Of a DNA stretch of 64,000 bases, positions 11,396-24,205 are shown one piece after another; position 1 is the stretch's first letter, and each line of letters starts with the position of its first letter. A program made the translations under genes and the position numbers. Under the pieces are notes generated by a model. That model was not told where the DNA came from. It saw only the letters and a list, made by a program, of their open reading frames with translations, and ran no database searches. Origin of the DNA: Sphagnum magellanicum (lineage: Eukaryota; Streptophyta; Sphagnopsida; Sphagnales; Sphagnaceae); contig CM038912.1 in the NCBI GenBank assembly GCA_021904315.1, forward strand, positions 12,425,061 to 12,489,060, given 5' to 3'.

Positions 11396-12125
11396 AATTT
11401 GGATCTTCCTTCACATCCTTCCTTCTCCTTTTCTTTAAGAGGGCAAATTCAGATCGTTGGTGGTTTTCCTTTTCATTGGACATAATTTTTAATTCAAATT
11501 TGGAAAATACTTGTTCCCGCAACCTTGTTGAAGAAGAAAAGAATGATTAATCTTGGTAGATGGTAGGAATAAGGAAAGTAGAATGGACATTTGTAATAGT
11601 TTTGAAAGAATGAAAGTGAGTAGGGATAGTGTTGGGAGATTGAAATCTTAAAGAAATCTCATAAACCCTCTTGGGTTTGGTGGCATAACTTCTTATTAGT
11701 TTAGTTGCAGAGCGTAAGATTTAGTAGCAAGGTGCACCTTTTAATTAACTTTCTAATGAGCTAAGGTAAGCCAGATTTGAATAACATATGTGTTAGGAAT
11801 AATATTTCAAGTGGCTGGTGGTCTATAGCTAAGTTGAACATGGTGTTGAACCTTTAAAGATTGGTTTAAATGAATGACAATTTGACATAAAATTATAGGA
11901 TTTGAAGTGTTTGAGCTTAGAAAATAGATCTATCAATTTTAAATCGTAAATGATGCATAGGAGGCAAGTTACTTGGTTTCAACTACAAATGTAATTTAAC
12001 ATCTAAAAATACATTTGCATTTTTCCTTCACCGGTAACATATGTATTTTCAAGTATAGTCACCTCATAGAACTGGGAGTAGAGGGATAGAAAGTTGCCTC
12101 ACAAGGAGCCTTAAAAAGAAATGGT

Positions 12126-15100
12126 GTGAAAGCGCAACGGATGGTTTGTAGTACGGTAGTTTCAGAGAACATCCAAAGTGGAAAGACGGTTGTAAAAGTT
12201 ATAGGTTTTGACATGCAATTTTTGTACAAGGCCATGAAGAAAAAAAATGAACTTTTGAGCTTGAGAATTCCTTTATGGGGCATCAAAGAATATATTCCAA
12301 AGGCATATTCATTTGGCATGGACGTGAAAAGATTGGTGCAAGCTTGGTGGACTTCAAAAATGACCATTTTGCTGAACAAAAAATATGTTCATTTGCATAA
12401 AGGGGTGAAGAAATACATTTCACACCCACATCATTATATCCAAGACTCCTAGGTATTTTTGCTTTTCCCTATTCTTTTGTTTTCATGGGTTAAATTTTTC
12501 ATGTGTGTTTGTCATTGCAAATTTCAAGTAGAACTTGTAATTTGTTTAGTTTTGAGGTTTTGAATGAAGTTTTCAAGCCTCTTTTTGTGCATATTTTTTG
12601 TTTAGGTTTCTAGGGTTTTCCTTTACAAGCTATAATTTTGGAGTTCTTGAAAATAATGTACACTTCTAGTAGCCCTTCTTCATTATCCCATGTTGTTAGA
12701 CTCCTATTTCGATTCCTAGCAAGGAGGATGTCATGCTCATAGTCTAGGATTGCATTTGAAAGTTGTCCTTAAATTACATTGGTTTTAATAGAAGATAGAT
12801 AATCATACTACATCAAATCCTTTGGCTAAAAACACATAGTCTTGTTGTGCGTCAACTTTCAAGTCCTTAATTAAATGACTTTGGCTTTGGTAGAAAGCAC
12901 ATAGTCATGTTGCATCAAATTCTTAAATAACTATGGCTTTCAAACCACATAATCCTACTGCACCAATCCTTATATAACTATGGCTTTGGCAAAAGGCACA
13001 TAGTCTTGATGCATCAATCCTTATAAGACTATGGCTTTGGCAAAAAACATGTTGCATCAAGTCCTTATATCACTATGCTTTGGCAGAAGGCACATAATCT
13101 TGATGCATCATTCCTTAAAGGACTATGAATTTAATAGAAGGCACATAAAGGAGTTCATAATCCTAGGAATTCAAGTCCTTTGGTAGAAGGCACATAGTCC
13201 TTAAAGGATTGAATTTCCTAAAGATCCTGAAACTTCCAAGCTTTTAATCCTATTACATTGTCTTTAAATAATTGTGCATTTAGTAGAAGGCACACAAAGG
13301 ATTTCATAGTCTTAATATGTCTTCCTTAAAGGATGTCCAACTTTCTTTGAAAAGTAACATGAATCTTTTGTAACGAATTTGAATTCAAGGACTCATGATT
13401 GTTTTACACCAAATTTGTATGATAGAATCTTTTGTCACCATAGGGCTAACAACCTTTAAGCACTTGAAACCATGGTTTGTCTATAAATTGAAAGAACAGA
13501 ACACCTACTATTGCAAATACCACATTAAGATGGAGGAGCTCCGCAAAGGGTTCAACAATATGTGAACAAAAGAGAAGGGTGTTTGTATTTCTTATGTTTG
13601 TAATTGTGAAATTTGTGGTGTTGGGGCTGAGTGCTCATTTGCACACATCTTTTGGTATCACAACTTTGTGGGAATCTATTATCTGTCCTAAAATTAAACT
13701 CCATTAGTAGAGTGGTATAACTTTGACTATTTGTATGGTAACTATCTAGAATTTGGGTTCAAAAATCGAAGTTATGCCCTAAGAAGTGGTTGGAAATGGC
13801 CAGCTAATGGATTGGCAATGCTTCCAAGCAATTGTAACTAGACTTACACAAGCGAGGGAAGAGAAAAAGGTCGCTAGACTTGAACAATTCTAGACTCAAT
13901 CTTGTGATTCATTCCTTACTTCAAGTCTTAAGTTGGAGATGTTTTTTACTCACAACTTTGTGTCCAAATGGAAAAATAAGAAGTTCAAAGAATGTCTTTT
14001 TACTTTTCCCAAAGATGTGGTCATTTCTGTGATTAACTTTGTAGAAAATTATTATTTCTAATGTTAGAATGAGATTCAAAAAATGCTTTAGTTTTCCTTT
14101 CAAATTGGTATTCTTGTTCACATCACATACTGTCACAATCCAAATTATCCAATAGATCTTGAGAGTAAGAAAATCATAAAAGAATATCACTACTACATGT
14201 CAAATGATAGAAAACACAATATTCTATTTATCCATCATTGCTTTGAGTTCCATTGGGGCAATCTACAAAACTTGGGTGTTTATCTATCAAAACACTAGGT
14301 TTAGAGTGATGGTTATAGTGGTGAGTTTAAGTCTGCACAATGTTGGTACCATGTAGCTCATTACCTTCAAAAGACAATAGGTCCATATATGCCCCAGGGT
14401 TATAAGATGTTGTGGAATTTTTTTGGGTCAAGTCATGGGAAGGGGGAGGATGATGGGGCATGTGTTATTGTCAAAAGAGAGTTCCAAATATAGCAACTGA
14501 GACTAAATACAACTCCTTTCCAAAATGCCCAAGATGTAGTGAAGTTCTTGAAAGATGCTTTTGCAAAGGAATACATTAGATTTGCCAATTCACATGCTAA
14601 TGTGATGTAGATCTTTTGGGAGGTGAAGATCACAAACGTAGACCAAAACCAACCTTATGGTTGTGTGACAGTTGTTGAATCTCGCAAAATGCAATCTATT
14701 TCATCACTAGACCACTCAAATTTGGAATTATTCCTCATGCAAGAATTGTCCTATTTCTGCCCAACATGTGTTGATGGAGGTGAAAAAGATGATTATGAAA
14801 ACATTAAACATGCCTTACCCTGGAAGACCATCAAGTTAGTACCTACAAAACAAATAGCAACAACGAAAATGATGGATGATTGTAATTTTGAGATTGCATT
14901 GGGTGCTTATGGTCAACAATTAGTTGATTCCATTTATCAAGGTGATAATTTTGCAATTGTGGCTGATGATCCATCTAGTGGTGAAAAATACTTCCTACTT
15001 TTATGTGACAAGCCCCTATTTACATGTAAAGAAACTTTCCAAGATGGTTGGGACGATGATTGGCAGGTTGGAAATTGGTTGCTTTGGGGATATTAGTACC

Positions 15101-15315
15101 ATAGGAAGACGAATTCTCAAACTTTTGTGTTGTTGGATGCCTCTCCATTTGCATTCTACTACTTTCATTTGGTGTTTTGCACCAAGTTTGCCATGCCCAT
15201 GTTAGCCCACAAATGCAAAGGTTCCCTTTCTATTTATACTTTAGAGTGTGAGGTATAGGAAACCATTTTGCAAGCATTGGTTGATAGACAATTTCTAGAA
15301 TTAGGAGACAGGTAG
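12126..15315 (+). pseudogene. Decayed RNase H-like transposase of an uncharacterised plant family
   Basis: Remnants in order: an N-terminal part at 12126-12452 (RIPLWGIKEYIPKA, AWWTSKM, HPHHYIQDS); a Cys/His-rich zinc-binding part at 13440-13640 (FKHLKPWFVYKL, TYYCKYHIKMEELRKGFNN, CNCEICG); then one continuous frame from about 13930 to 15310 with KDVVISVINFVENYY, ILVHITY, KEYHYYMSND, SDGYSGEFKSAQCWYH, NFFGSSHGKGEDDGA and, at the C-terminus, KYFLLLCDKP and MPMLAHKCKG. The DxxENY-like and SDGxxGxFKS blocks resemble the acidic catalytic motifs of DDE transposases; the first is Asn here. At least eight in-frame stops, mostly TAG, interrupt the frame without shifting it. Bases 12453-13440 probably were an intron: TCCTAG|GTATTT donor and CACCATAG acceptor. 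Confidence 0.65.
12760..13210. repeat. Tandem ~50-bp units forming short hairpins
   Basis: GGCTTTGG-type words start at about 12883, 12935, 12982, 13033 and 13076, a period of 43-52 bp. The best units read GACTATG-(16 nt)-CATAGTC, a 7-bp perfect inverted repeat around GCTTTGGCAAAAGGCA. The array lies in the probable intron of the decayed transposase. Confidence 0.6.
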
Positions 15316-15319
15316 AGTT

Positions 15320-17030
15320 ACAAGAACTATATAACATTGATTGCTTTCAAGTTTTAGTTTTTTTCATGTAACCTAATTTCTTCAATAAAATTTTTACCAA
15401 GATTATTTTCCCATAATAGTTGGTTTTCTTTCTTATGATTTTTGTTGAAGAATGTCAATGTTCTTATGCTTCCTTGAATTATGGTCATAGAGTAGGATCT
15501 ATAGCAAGATGTCAAGCTTATAATATTGTTGAAACAATGTGCTGTGTTTTGGATTACAAAGTGGAAGTCTAGGGTTTATTATTACTTCAATTTGGTAGAC
15601 TTTGGAGAAAATCAGATAGGGAAATCTTGTAAACCCAAATTGATTATCTTTAAGAAATTCTCGAAGCATCAAAACACCAATACTGATGAGTAGCTTGTTT
15701 GATTCAGGGCTTCAATTTGTTTTGCATTTAGGATTGGTGAGGACTCTATTACTTTTGTTTTGCGTAGATGGATCTACCTGAATTGAGCAATTGATGATTA
15801 TATGTGGTGATTATAGGCTTGTATTGAGCTTTCAAGGAGTGTTTAGGACAAATGTGGATTGAGACATAGTTGTTGCCACATTGTTGAATGTTTAAATTGT
15901 TATACATTACATGCTCTTTTGTTAGATAGGCTTGCATTAACTCTACAAGTGATGTGAACCAATAATTTGAATTACTTGCCTTGCCAGGATGCATGGTTGG
16001 AACCTTTCAACAATTATCAAATTGTGATGTAAATATTGAATTTTGTATAACTTATACAACATTCTTGAATGTCCTTAGAATGTGTGGTGTTTTGTGCAAG
16101 CAATAATTGAATTGGAATTGGGATATATGAATTTAAGGTTTTGGCCATCAAAATTTAAACCTAGTGGTTTGTTGCTACTATGATTATTTTGTTGCAATGT
16201 CCATTGTCAATTGCTATTGTGATTGATCTATTGCAATAGGAGATGTGTTTTAATGGTCCTTCTTTTCAAGCTTGTAATTTCAACTACCTTCTAATTTCCA
16301 AATTATGGGATCTAATAGATTTGAGTAGTTAACATTCAATTATACATGAACTTTTAAGTTTGTATAGGGTTGACCAAACATTGTTGTTATGATAAGTGTG
16401 CAGATCTTTTGGAAATAGAAAGCCCATGCAATCTTTCAAATGTGGTAAGAGTAAAAAATGTTGTCTTATACATCAAATTGGTGTAATATGAAATCCATTC
16501 AATTAGGTATGCACCATTACTTTTTGTTCGTAATTTTTAATGCTTCTAGTACTAAAAGCAAGAATGATTAAGACCTCTTATATGATTAGTTGCATTTGAA
16601 AACAACATAGTAAAACATGTTTGTGATAATTTTTAGGTGTGGATACATTATATCCATAATTATTTCCTTTTATGTTACAAAACACCATATTGATATATTC
16701 CAATATTGCATACTGTTGTATATTGTTGTATTAGTAACTAAATTTGGTGGGGCTAGTTATTTTAAGGCTTGATGGAACTAAATATGGTAAAGATTTAAGA
16801 TGAGTAATTTTAATATAAATAAAAGTTGAGATGTTCCTTGCAGGCAACACCAACTTGGAGTATGGACATATATGCATACTGGAAGTTAGCCATTAAAAAC
16901 ATAAACCCAAAACTTGGTTTGCTTTCAAGTGATTTTTTTGCTATAGTTGCATGTGTGTTCCCACATGATTTTTTTAAAAACCTACCATAGAAGACTTCTC
17001 CTCTAATTTTCTAAATTATAGATGAATGGC
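15320..17030. other. AT-rich interval without recognisable genes
   Basis: Short frames only (for example 15749-15994 on the minus strand), without recognisable motifs. The first part probably belongs to the 3' flank of the decayed transposon. Confidence 0.4.
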
Positions 17031-17034
17031 AAAA

Positions 17035-17790
17035 GGATTGGAGTGTTTAGTAATGAATTTTGTAGGTCCTTAAGAACTTTGTAACTTTTTAGGAATAAGG
17101 AGTTTAAATGGACATGAATTGCAAATCAAGGTCTATGAAATTAGGATCAAATTGCATTATACAAGGAGTTTAAACAAATAATCATGAATACTCATTCTAG
17201 CATAAGGACTTAGCCCAAAACTTGTAATCCTTAAAGGAAACCAAATTCAAGAATAAATAGATAAAAAAGACATGAAGTGAAATACAAAGACAATTAACTT
17301 GGGGCTTGACTATTTTTTATATAAGGAGTTAACAAGGTTTAGGGTTTATTAATTTTAAATTAAGGACTCAATTCAAGACTAATAATCCTTAAAGGAAGCC
17401 AACTGAATAAGAGTAATAATGTTTATCAAATAGCCATGTCCTTTAAAGGAAAATTTACGATATGAAGGACTACATATGAACTTTTAAATTTCAATGAATC
17501 ATATTGAGATGCCTTATAAAAATTTTATAGGGATTTGTCTTGCATTTTGTAGGAGGCATAAACAACAATTTAAATTGGGTGTGTGGAATGTTCAAAGGAT
17601 TGCATCAAATACAAGGAATAAACAATGATTTTAGACTTATATGTATTCTAAGATAAAAGACTCGATTCATGACTTCTAATCTTTATATATAGTAGGCCAA
17701 ATTCAAGAATTACAATTTTTTGAAATAACCATGCCCATCATTCAATATAGGACTATGATCTTTAGATTTCAATGAGTCATATTGATCAAT
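17035..17790. repeat. Diverged AAGGACT/AAGGAGTT repeat array
   Basis: Words such as AAGGAGTTTAAA, AAGGACTTAG, AATCCTTAAAGGAA and AAGGACTAC recur every 60-90 bp. The array is related in word content to those at 13.0-13.4 kb and 22.0-22.4 kb. No coding frame. Confidence 0.4.
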
Positions 17791-17799
17791 GTGCAATTT

Positions 17800-20735
17800 A
17801 GTCACTCACAATAATCCAAGGAATCTCATTCATGCAATTTGTTTCCTTGTAGGTGATGAGGCCAACACACATGGTATGGAATTAGCTGCAAAAGAGGTAT
17901 GTAAGAAGAGGGATATGTAATCTAGTTGAAGCAAGTAAACCTTGTTATTGTGTCGCCTTGATTTTATTCACCAAATACTTACTTAACAAGTGTTAAAGGT
18001 AGAAATTGTGATCCCCAATCATTACCATCCTCCAAAGGGTAAAACCAAGGGACAAGGTTGATACCTTATTCCTTGGTCAAGGTTGACATCTTATTATTTC
18101 ACATAAAGAACTACCCTCCCTATCTTATTTTACTATAATTATTCAAGTAGGAAGTAAAAGGTCATACTAGGAATAAGGAAAATATGGGTTTACTATCCAT
18201 GACCCGCCTACCCTTACATAAGTAATTTCAATTAGGAAGTATGGAACAAAATGTAGGGAAGGGAACAATAGGAGAAAGGGGGAGAGAACATGGGAATAAC
18301 TACTTTCCTTGGTTCTATAGTTTTTCAACTCCCTCGAGATATTGCCTAGGGGGTATTTAGACCTTTCTACATTACGGTCTTTCCTTTCCCTTGCCCGCTG
18401 AATTTTCAGTTTCCTACCTTCAACCTTTGAGAAGTCCCTTTTCTCCTCTATATCTTTTGCAACGAATTGTTTTCCCTTTGAGTTCATGCCTTTTACTTAC
18501 AATAGTACCTTCCAACATGTAAGGAGTAGTATGCTCCCTTTCTAATTTCCACCACTAAGGATTAGCTACTACCTTCTTATGGTAGCCAGTAGCTTGGTGT
18601 TGCAAAGGCTACCCATGGGTAGCCCCATTATTCTCTGTCCTAGAGAAAATGTAGAAATACCAACTCCAAAAATTATCCTACTTACATAACATGCCCTACT
18701 CTACCTTCCACATGTAACACAATAACAATGCAACACAAGTGATTTGAGTCCTTCAACCATCTTCCATTAAAATCACATACCAAGTATGTATGTCTTTCTC
18801 CATTCCTCCTATCATTCTCAAAAGAGAAGAGTTCTCCATATCCCACACAAATCTCTAATGCATCCCCTTATCCTCCCCCACTTCTTCTACCCCCCTTCCT
18901 GACATACCACCACAAGGCTCACATTGACCCCTAGAAAATAGGACCCATTATCCTAATCCCTTGCTAGAAATCTTTTAGATGATTGGGTGAATTACCCCCA
19001 ACCACTCACTAATTCAAGCTACCTAATCACATTAGCTTCACCCCTTGGGTAAGGGACAATAAGTCTACCATTAGTAACTAGTAGTCACTAAGAGGCCTAT
19101 GGAACTAATTAGCCTAGAGATTTCTACCCGTTAACAACAAGTTTCTAAATCTAGGTTTACTTATAATCAAGTTATTAAGGTTGGAGGAATGTTCACACTA
19201 AGTGTTTATGTCAATACATGAGTTTATTTTTTGCAATTAAGAGGTCTATTCAAACCATTTTCTAAACATGGAAACTTTAAGTCACATGTTGAACTGTTTG
19301 TTGCCTTAAATTAAAGTTTGTTTTTGATTTCATTTGTTTCACCTTTGTTTGGCTTGAAAATTGCGACATAATTTACTGCCTTGAAAACATCAACATCTTT
19401 TGATCTAAGGTTAGCAAGTAGACTTGTTGCTGAAAGTAACCATGGGTGTATATTGCCTTATAGGTGTTACATGGTGAAATATGCCTTGGAATCTTAGTAA
19501 AACACATTACGATGAAGTTCATTTTGCGGCCCAAGCCCAAGGATGGGGAGGTGGAGTGCATAAGGGAAAACTTGGAGTGATTGTGGTCCCCACAAGAAGG
19601 ATGTTGACTAATGAAAAAAGGTCAAAACTTGGCATCATTAACAATAACACTATAAGTAATTATTGATGTTGTCAAAGATTAATAGCCAATGTCAGAACTC
19701 CATTGATTTGTAATGGCAACCATGTGTAATGGATGCTTGGTAGCCAATCTAAAAAGGTTGCCATATTACATGCATATTTGAATGGTTTTGTATTCCTTAT
19801 TGAAAATTCTTAGTGAGTTGTATTTAAAGATTATCAAGATCAAGAAAGGCTAAAAGATTATAACACAAGTTCTAAGAATGTATGGAATGCTTGAAATGCA
19901 ATAATAAACTTAGAAATATGAGCATGTGCATACATACCTTTGGCAGGATATGAATTGCAAAGTGTAACCAAATGTCAAATAAACAAGTATTCACGCTTTA
20001 GTGATACGTAGTGAGCCCACTTTCCCGATAGGCTCTAGTCACTTCATCATTTTCATATCCAACCTTAATTTGAAATAATAATTAATGTTGAAAGTCATAG
20101 TCATAGTTTTGTTTTGTAGTCAATATGGTGTATAAACTCATACACTATATGTATCAATGTAATCAATTCAAAACTTGAACTTCTACCTTGTTGTTTATGA
20201 ACATAAAGTATGGATAGAAAAAACCAATTGTAAAAGGAAACATGAGTGCATGTAATATAAAAATTACTTTATGTTGCAAATTTTGTAATTTTTGTTAATG
20301 TAAATTTACAATGTAAACAAGGGTAGACCTACATGTGGCAAATGACTCAAATGGAAAAATGTAGTAGCAAATGTCCAAGGCCAAATGTATGGAACAAATC
20401 ACAACAAATGAAACAACTTCAACAAACAAAACAATAAGGTAGAAGGCAAATTCATATTTGGGTTGAACATAATAAGTTGTAAATTTATGTGCAAAACCAA
20501 TTTAAATTGCCTTGGAGCATCTTCTTAAATTGTGTGAACTCAACATGCATGACTAATTCAAAAACTACTAGACATTAGTAGAAGAAGCACCACAAACAAA
20601 TTGCAATAACATGCCATACAAGTTAATATACCTTGGCACTTCAAAAATCGTGTGAAGGCCAATGAATATCATAATTTTCACCAATTATCAAAGCACCAAA
20701 AAATTAAGCTAGAGAAACTTGATGCACAAAGTGAA
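17800..20735. other. Intergenic DNA with a GC-richer block, no recognisable gene
   Basis: About 18120-19160 is richer in G+C and CCC/GGG runs than its neighbours and could be a solo LTR or other repeat. I could not find its borders. Frames on either strand (for example 18167-18487 minus) have no recognisable motif. Confidence 0.3.
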
Positions 20736-20738
20736 AAT

Positions 20739-20741
<3 letters not shown>

Positions 20742-20783
<42 letters not shown>
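20742..20783. repeat. (TA)n microsatellite
   Basis: About 21 perfect AT/TA dinucleotides. Confidence 0.95.
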
Positions 20784-20785
<2 letters not shown>

Positions 20786-20789
20786 ATTG

Positions 20790-21975
20790 TTCAATATAAA
20801 CAACCAACACCCAAATAATAATTAGCATTTGTCCAATAAAAATTGCAAATGAAATTGAACCATGTTAAATCCAAACCAACACATATAGATCAAACTTACA
20901 AAATTTAAAATTACATATGTCACTTCCATGAATGCATAGCTCTAGTTTTCATAGGTGAGCTTATATACTACACGTACTTATTTTACTTGTAGTTACATTT
21001 TTCTTACCACTAGGTTTGGAACCTTTTCTTTTGTTTCCATGAAGTGGTGCATGTCTTTCTTTGATGTCTACCATGTTCAACTAGGGCCTTTTATATTCAA
21101 GCTCCAATGGTGCTAGGTGCATTTGCTAAACTTGGATATTTATAACACTTTGGAACACTTTAACCTAAGTGATTTTTGAAGCAATTGGCATTAAAAGATG
21201 AACAAACTAGGGTATCAGAATTTGCCACAACAAGTTGAACATGAACTACAAAAGAAGTATGGGTTAATGGTTGACATTGATTGGAGGTAGGTGGAAAAGG
21301 TTCTACAAAAATTGCAAGTTGAAGCACACATGGTAACACATTATTAGGAACAATTTCAAGTGGGAATAAGGAATGGCATACTAGAGAAGGTGGATCAAAT
21401 GGTTCAATTTAGGAAGAACAATGGTTTCCATGGAAACCAAGGGATGGGGATGAAAAGTAGATGTTGGATCAACACAATTAGTCTTGAGGGGATTAATCTC
21501 GTGATTGTTTTCTATGTTAGTCTACACATTTAGAAAGCCACTAACTATGTCTTCCCTTTCATCTTCATATGAGGTGATTTTTAAGAATGGTAATTTAGTT
21601 TATTCTTTTTAAGTGACCTCCAACACATTGGTAGATATTAAACTTTTCAACTTTTTGGGCTTCAAAGGGGAGGTCACAAACAGATCTTCAGTTCCCCCTT
21701 TGTTTGGACTTAAAAGAACACATGCACCATCACAAGCATATGATGGTAAAATTTGGGATCCCATTTTATCTTGTAGATGTGCAAGAACAAGAGCCTTAAA
21801 CAGGTCTAATGATGTAGTTGATGAACCAACTTTCATTTTCTGCAAAGTTGAAATTATGCTTTACTTCATTGTCACACAATAAACAAACACATATTTACAT
21901 CTTGTTAGCTGGAAATTAAAAATTATGTTACTAATGAAGGACCTCAATTGCAAATAAGGATAAGAATAATTTGAA
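20790..21975. other. Intergenic DNA without recognisable genes
   Basis: A stretch at 21609-21882 is open on both strands but shows no known domain. It is listed here rather than as a gene. Confidence 0.35.
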
Positions 21976-21979
21976 ATTA

Positions 21980-22400
21980 ATAAATCCAAACTTTCAAAGG
22001 ACTACATACCTCAATATAAATACCCACTTGCTAATAAGGAATGAGATAAATATTATACAAAGGACTGCACACAATTACAAGGACTAATCTTGAAACATGT
22101 AAGGAATGTTATACTTATCATAAAAGGACTGCATACAACTATAAGGACCTACCTTGATAAAATAAATAGTGATATGCTTATGATGAAAGGACTACATACA
22201 ACAACAAGGACCGACTAGCTACAATCAAAGTGATGTCCTTACCATAAAAGGAGTGCATACAACTATAATGACACACCCTAAACAATTAGGAGTGATATCC
22301 TTAAAACAAAAGGAATGCATACAATTGTAACAAGACTTAAACATTACAAAGTTAGGATTGACATTTACAATAACAAAGGACTCATGTCAATTCCAAGGAC
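21980..22400. repeat. Tandem ~61-63 bp AAAGGACTGCATAC units
   Basis: Units begin AAAGGA(C/G)T(G/A)CATACAAC at 22123, 22186, 22247 and 22308, with periods of 63, 61 and 61 bp. More diverged members extend on either side. The second half of each unit carries AAGGAC and a GTGATAT-C-TTA stretch. Confidence 0.7.
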
Positions 22401-22937
22401 TACCACCACCAAATAGGAATTATATTTATGGTAGTTAGGATTAAGCATGCCATAAGGATTCATCTTTAAGATTTGAACTAATTATTTCCAATACAACAAA
22501 GGACCACAATTAGTATAAACATTAGTTCAAGGAATCAAATCCTTTGGCAAGGGTCCTTATTTCATGCTGACTTACAACAACATGAGTGGTGCAACATATA
22601 TTAGGATTGAATTACTTTGTTAATGGATCAAAATGCAACATCTTTCAACTGGAGCATTTCTTGCACAATGTGTTCAATCCTATATTCAACACAAATTCCT
22701 CATGAATCAAAACTATGACATAACATCCTGAATGCTGAAAGTAATGACGTTAGAATGTTTACCTTGTTATGTAAGGATATCAAATTTTCGTTTTAGCCAC
22801 TTTTGTCGTCAATCCCCTAGGTTCAATTAAACTGTAACCACTTTTTGCTCATAAGAAAGGGGATTTAATCCCATGTTCACCCACTAATCAAGGTGAAAAA
22901 TTAGTTCATGATAGAATTCAATTGCATTTGATGTTAA

Positions 22938-24205
22938 ATTCTACAAATGAGAACACAAACAAAATGAATGATAAATATGCCCACAAGATGCAACAATGAT
23001 GTCATTTGTAAGAAACCAATCTTGACAAAGAGGACAAGCCTTCATTAATATAAAGCTTTTTTGGTCTTCAAATTGTTCATTAGAATGCATGATGGGCAAT
23101 GAGAATGTGCAAATCCCAAATCCTCCTTGCATATGCTCTACTTAGGTTTATATGGATTACACAACAACTCAAATAGTTCCAATTGTGTGTTTTGCCTTTT
23201 TAATGTCTGAATCTATCCCTGCATACTATTTACAAGTGGCATGATAGTAAGCAACTCCAAGTGCAACCTTATGTTGCAGCCCACCAAAAGTCTTTTTTTA
23301 ATAATCCAATTCCTGATTAAGGCAATTTAACTTGGTAACAATCATCTGAATAGAAGAATTCAGATCATTAAACTCTTGTTCCCCACCTCCAAATCCCACC
23401 AAAATTTCTTGTAATTTTTCAACCTCTTCCTTTTGGGCTGCAAATTTTTTTGTTAAAATGTCCATCTCCATCTTGGTTTCAACACAAGTTGCTTTTCTAT
23501 CTTCCATTTGAGAATGCAAGTGCTTCACTTTTGCCTCAAGCTCAATCTTGAGTTATAAAACATCTAAAATAATAGACTTGGTTACTATTAATTCCACCTT
23601 CTTAAGCTCACATAATTCTTTAACTCCAAAAATTTCATTTGTTGTGAAGCTCCATGGCCTCCTTGCATGGTTGGCCATCACATTCAAACCTTGAAAAGAC
23701 TTCTTGGGATTTTGATTTTCAGTAGTGCCTTCTATCTTTATAATGACACCCTTCTCCTCTACCCCAACACAACTTAAATCAACTTGGGTTCATTTTTTGA
23801 GCTTTTTCCTTTGCAATGTTCAACCTTAGTAATGCCCAATTCATTGCTATATTCTTCCTCTTTCCCACAACCCCCCAACAAAACTTGTGACCAAATTCAT
23901 TATTGATAAATTTTTCATTTGTGGGGTAGAACTTGAAGTACAACTCTTCTACTTGCTTCTTCATTTCAAGTGTAAGATCAAGGTTATTGGATCTTTAACC
24001 ATTTACCTTCTTTGGGCCAAACAAAGTTAAGACTTCTTCAAGTGAAATGTGTCTTTCGACCAACTTGTTAAGGTCGATTCCAAACATGGGCAACTTCTGC
24101 ACGACGATCCATTAATGTAAATTGTGATCGCCATAATCTATGTTTTGTTGCAATGAACCTTTCCTCTTTAGTTTCCCTTGAGATCTTGAAGAGTTTGTAG
24201 CCACA
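22938..24205 (-). pseudogene. Decayed gene: conserved N-terminal block, coiled coil, RING-like end
   Basis: On the minus strand, pieces follow each other in a sensible order. First (about 24090-24000) FGIDLNKLVERHISLEEVL plus TLFGPKKVNG. Then (23964-23779) EELYFKFYPTNEKF and KNIAMNWALLRLNIAKEK. Then (23528-23298) a coiled coil with heptad leucines and lysines. Finally (23132-22941) CPLCQDWFLTNDIIVASCGH followed by IYHSFC, which gives the first six ligands of a RING-H2-type zinc finger (C-x2-C, C-x-H, H-x2-C) and then a stop where the last C-x2-C would be. Stops and frame changes lie between the pieces. I take it for a relic of a repetitive, transposon-associated gene; the function is unknown. 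Confidence 0.45.

Larger units (their letters stand above)
10017..11485. repeat. Right arm of the long inverted repeat
   Basis: This is the reverse-complement counterpart of 1-1340, judged by eye at roughly three quarters identity with few indels. The inner end is near TGTGAGCCATACCGACACG (10017). The outer homology includes the tandem array at 11285-11395. The exact outer limit cannot be fixed because the left arm is cut by the window edge. The bases just inside (CAAGGTGGGAA) are purine-rich. Confidence 0.85.
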
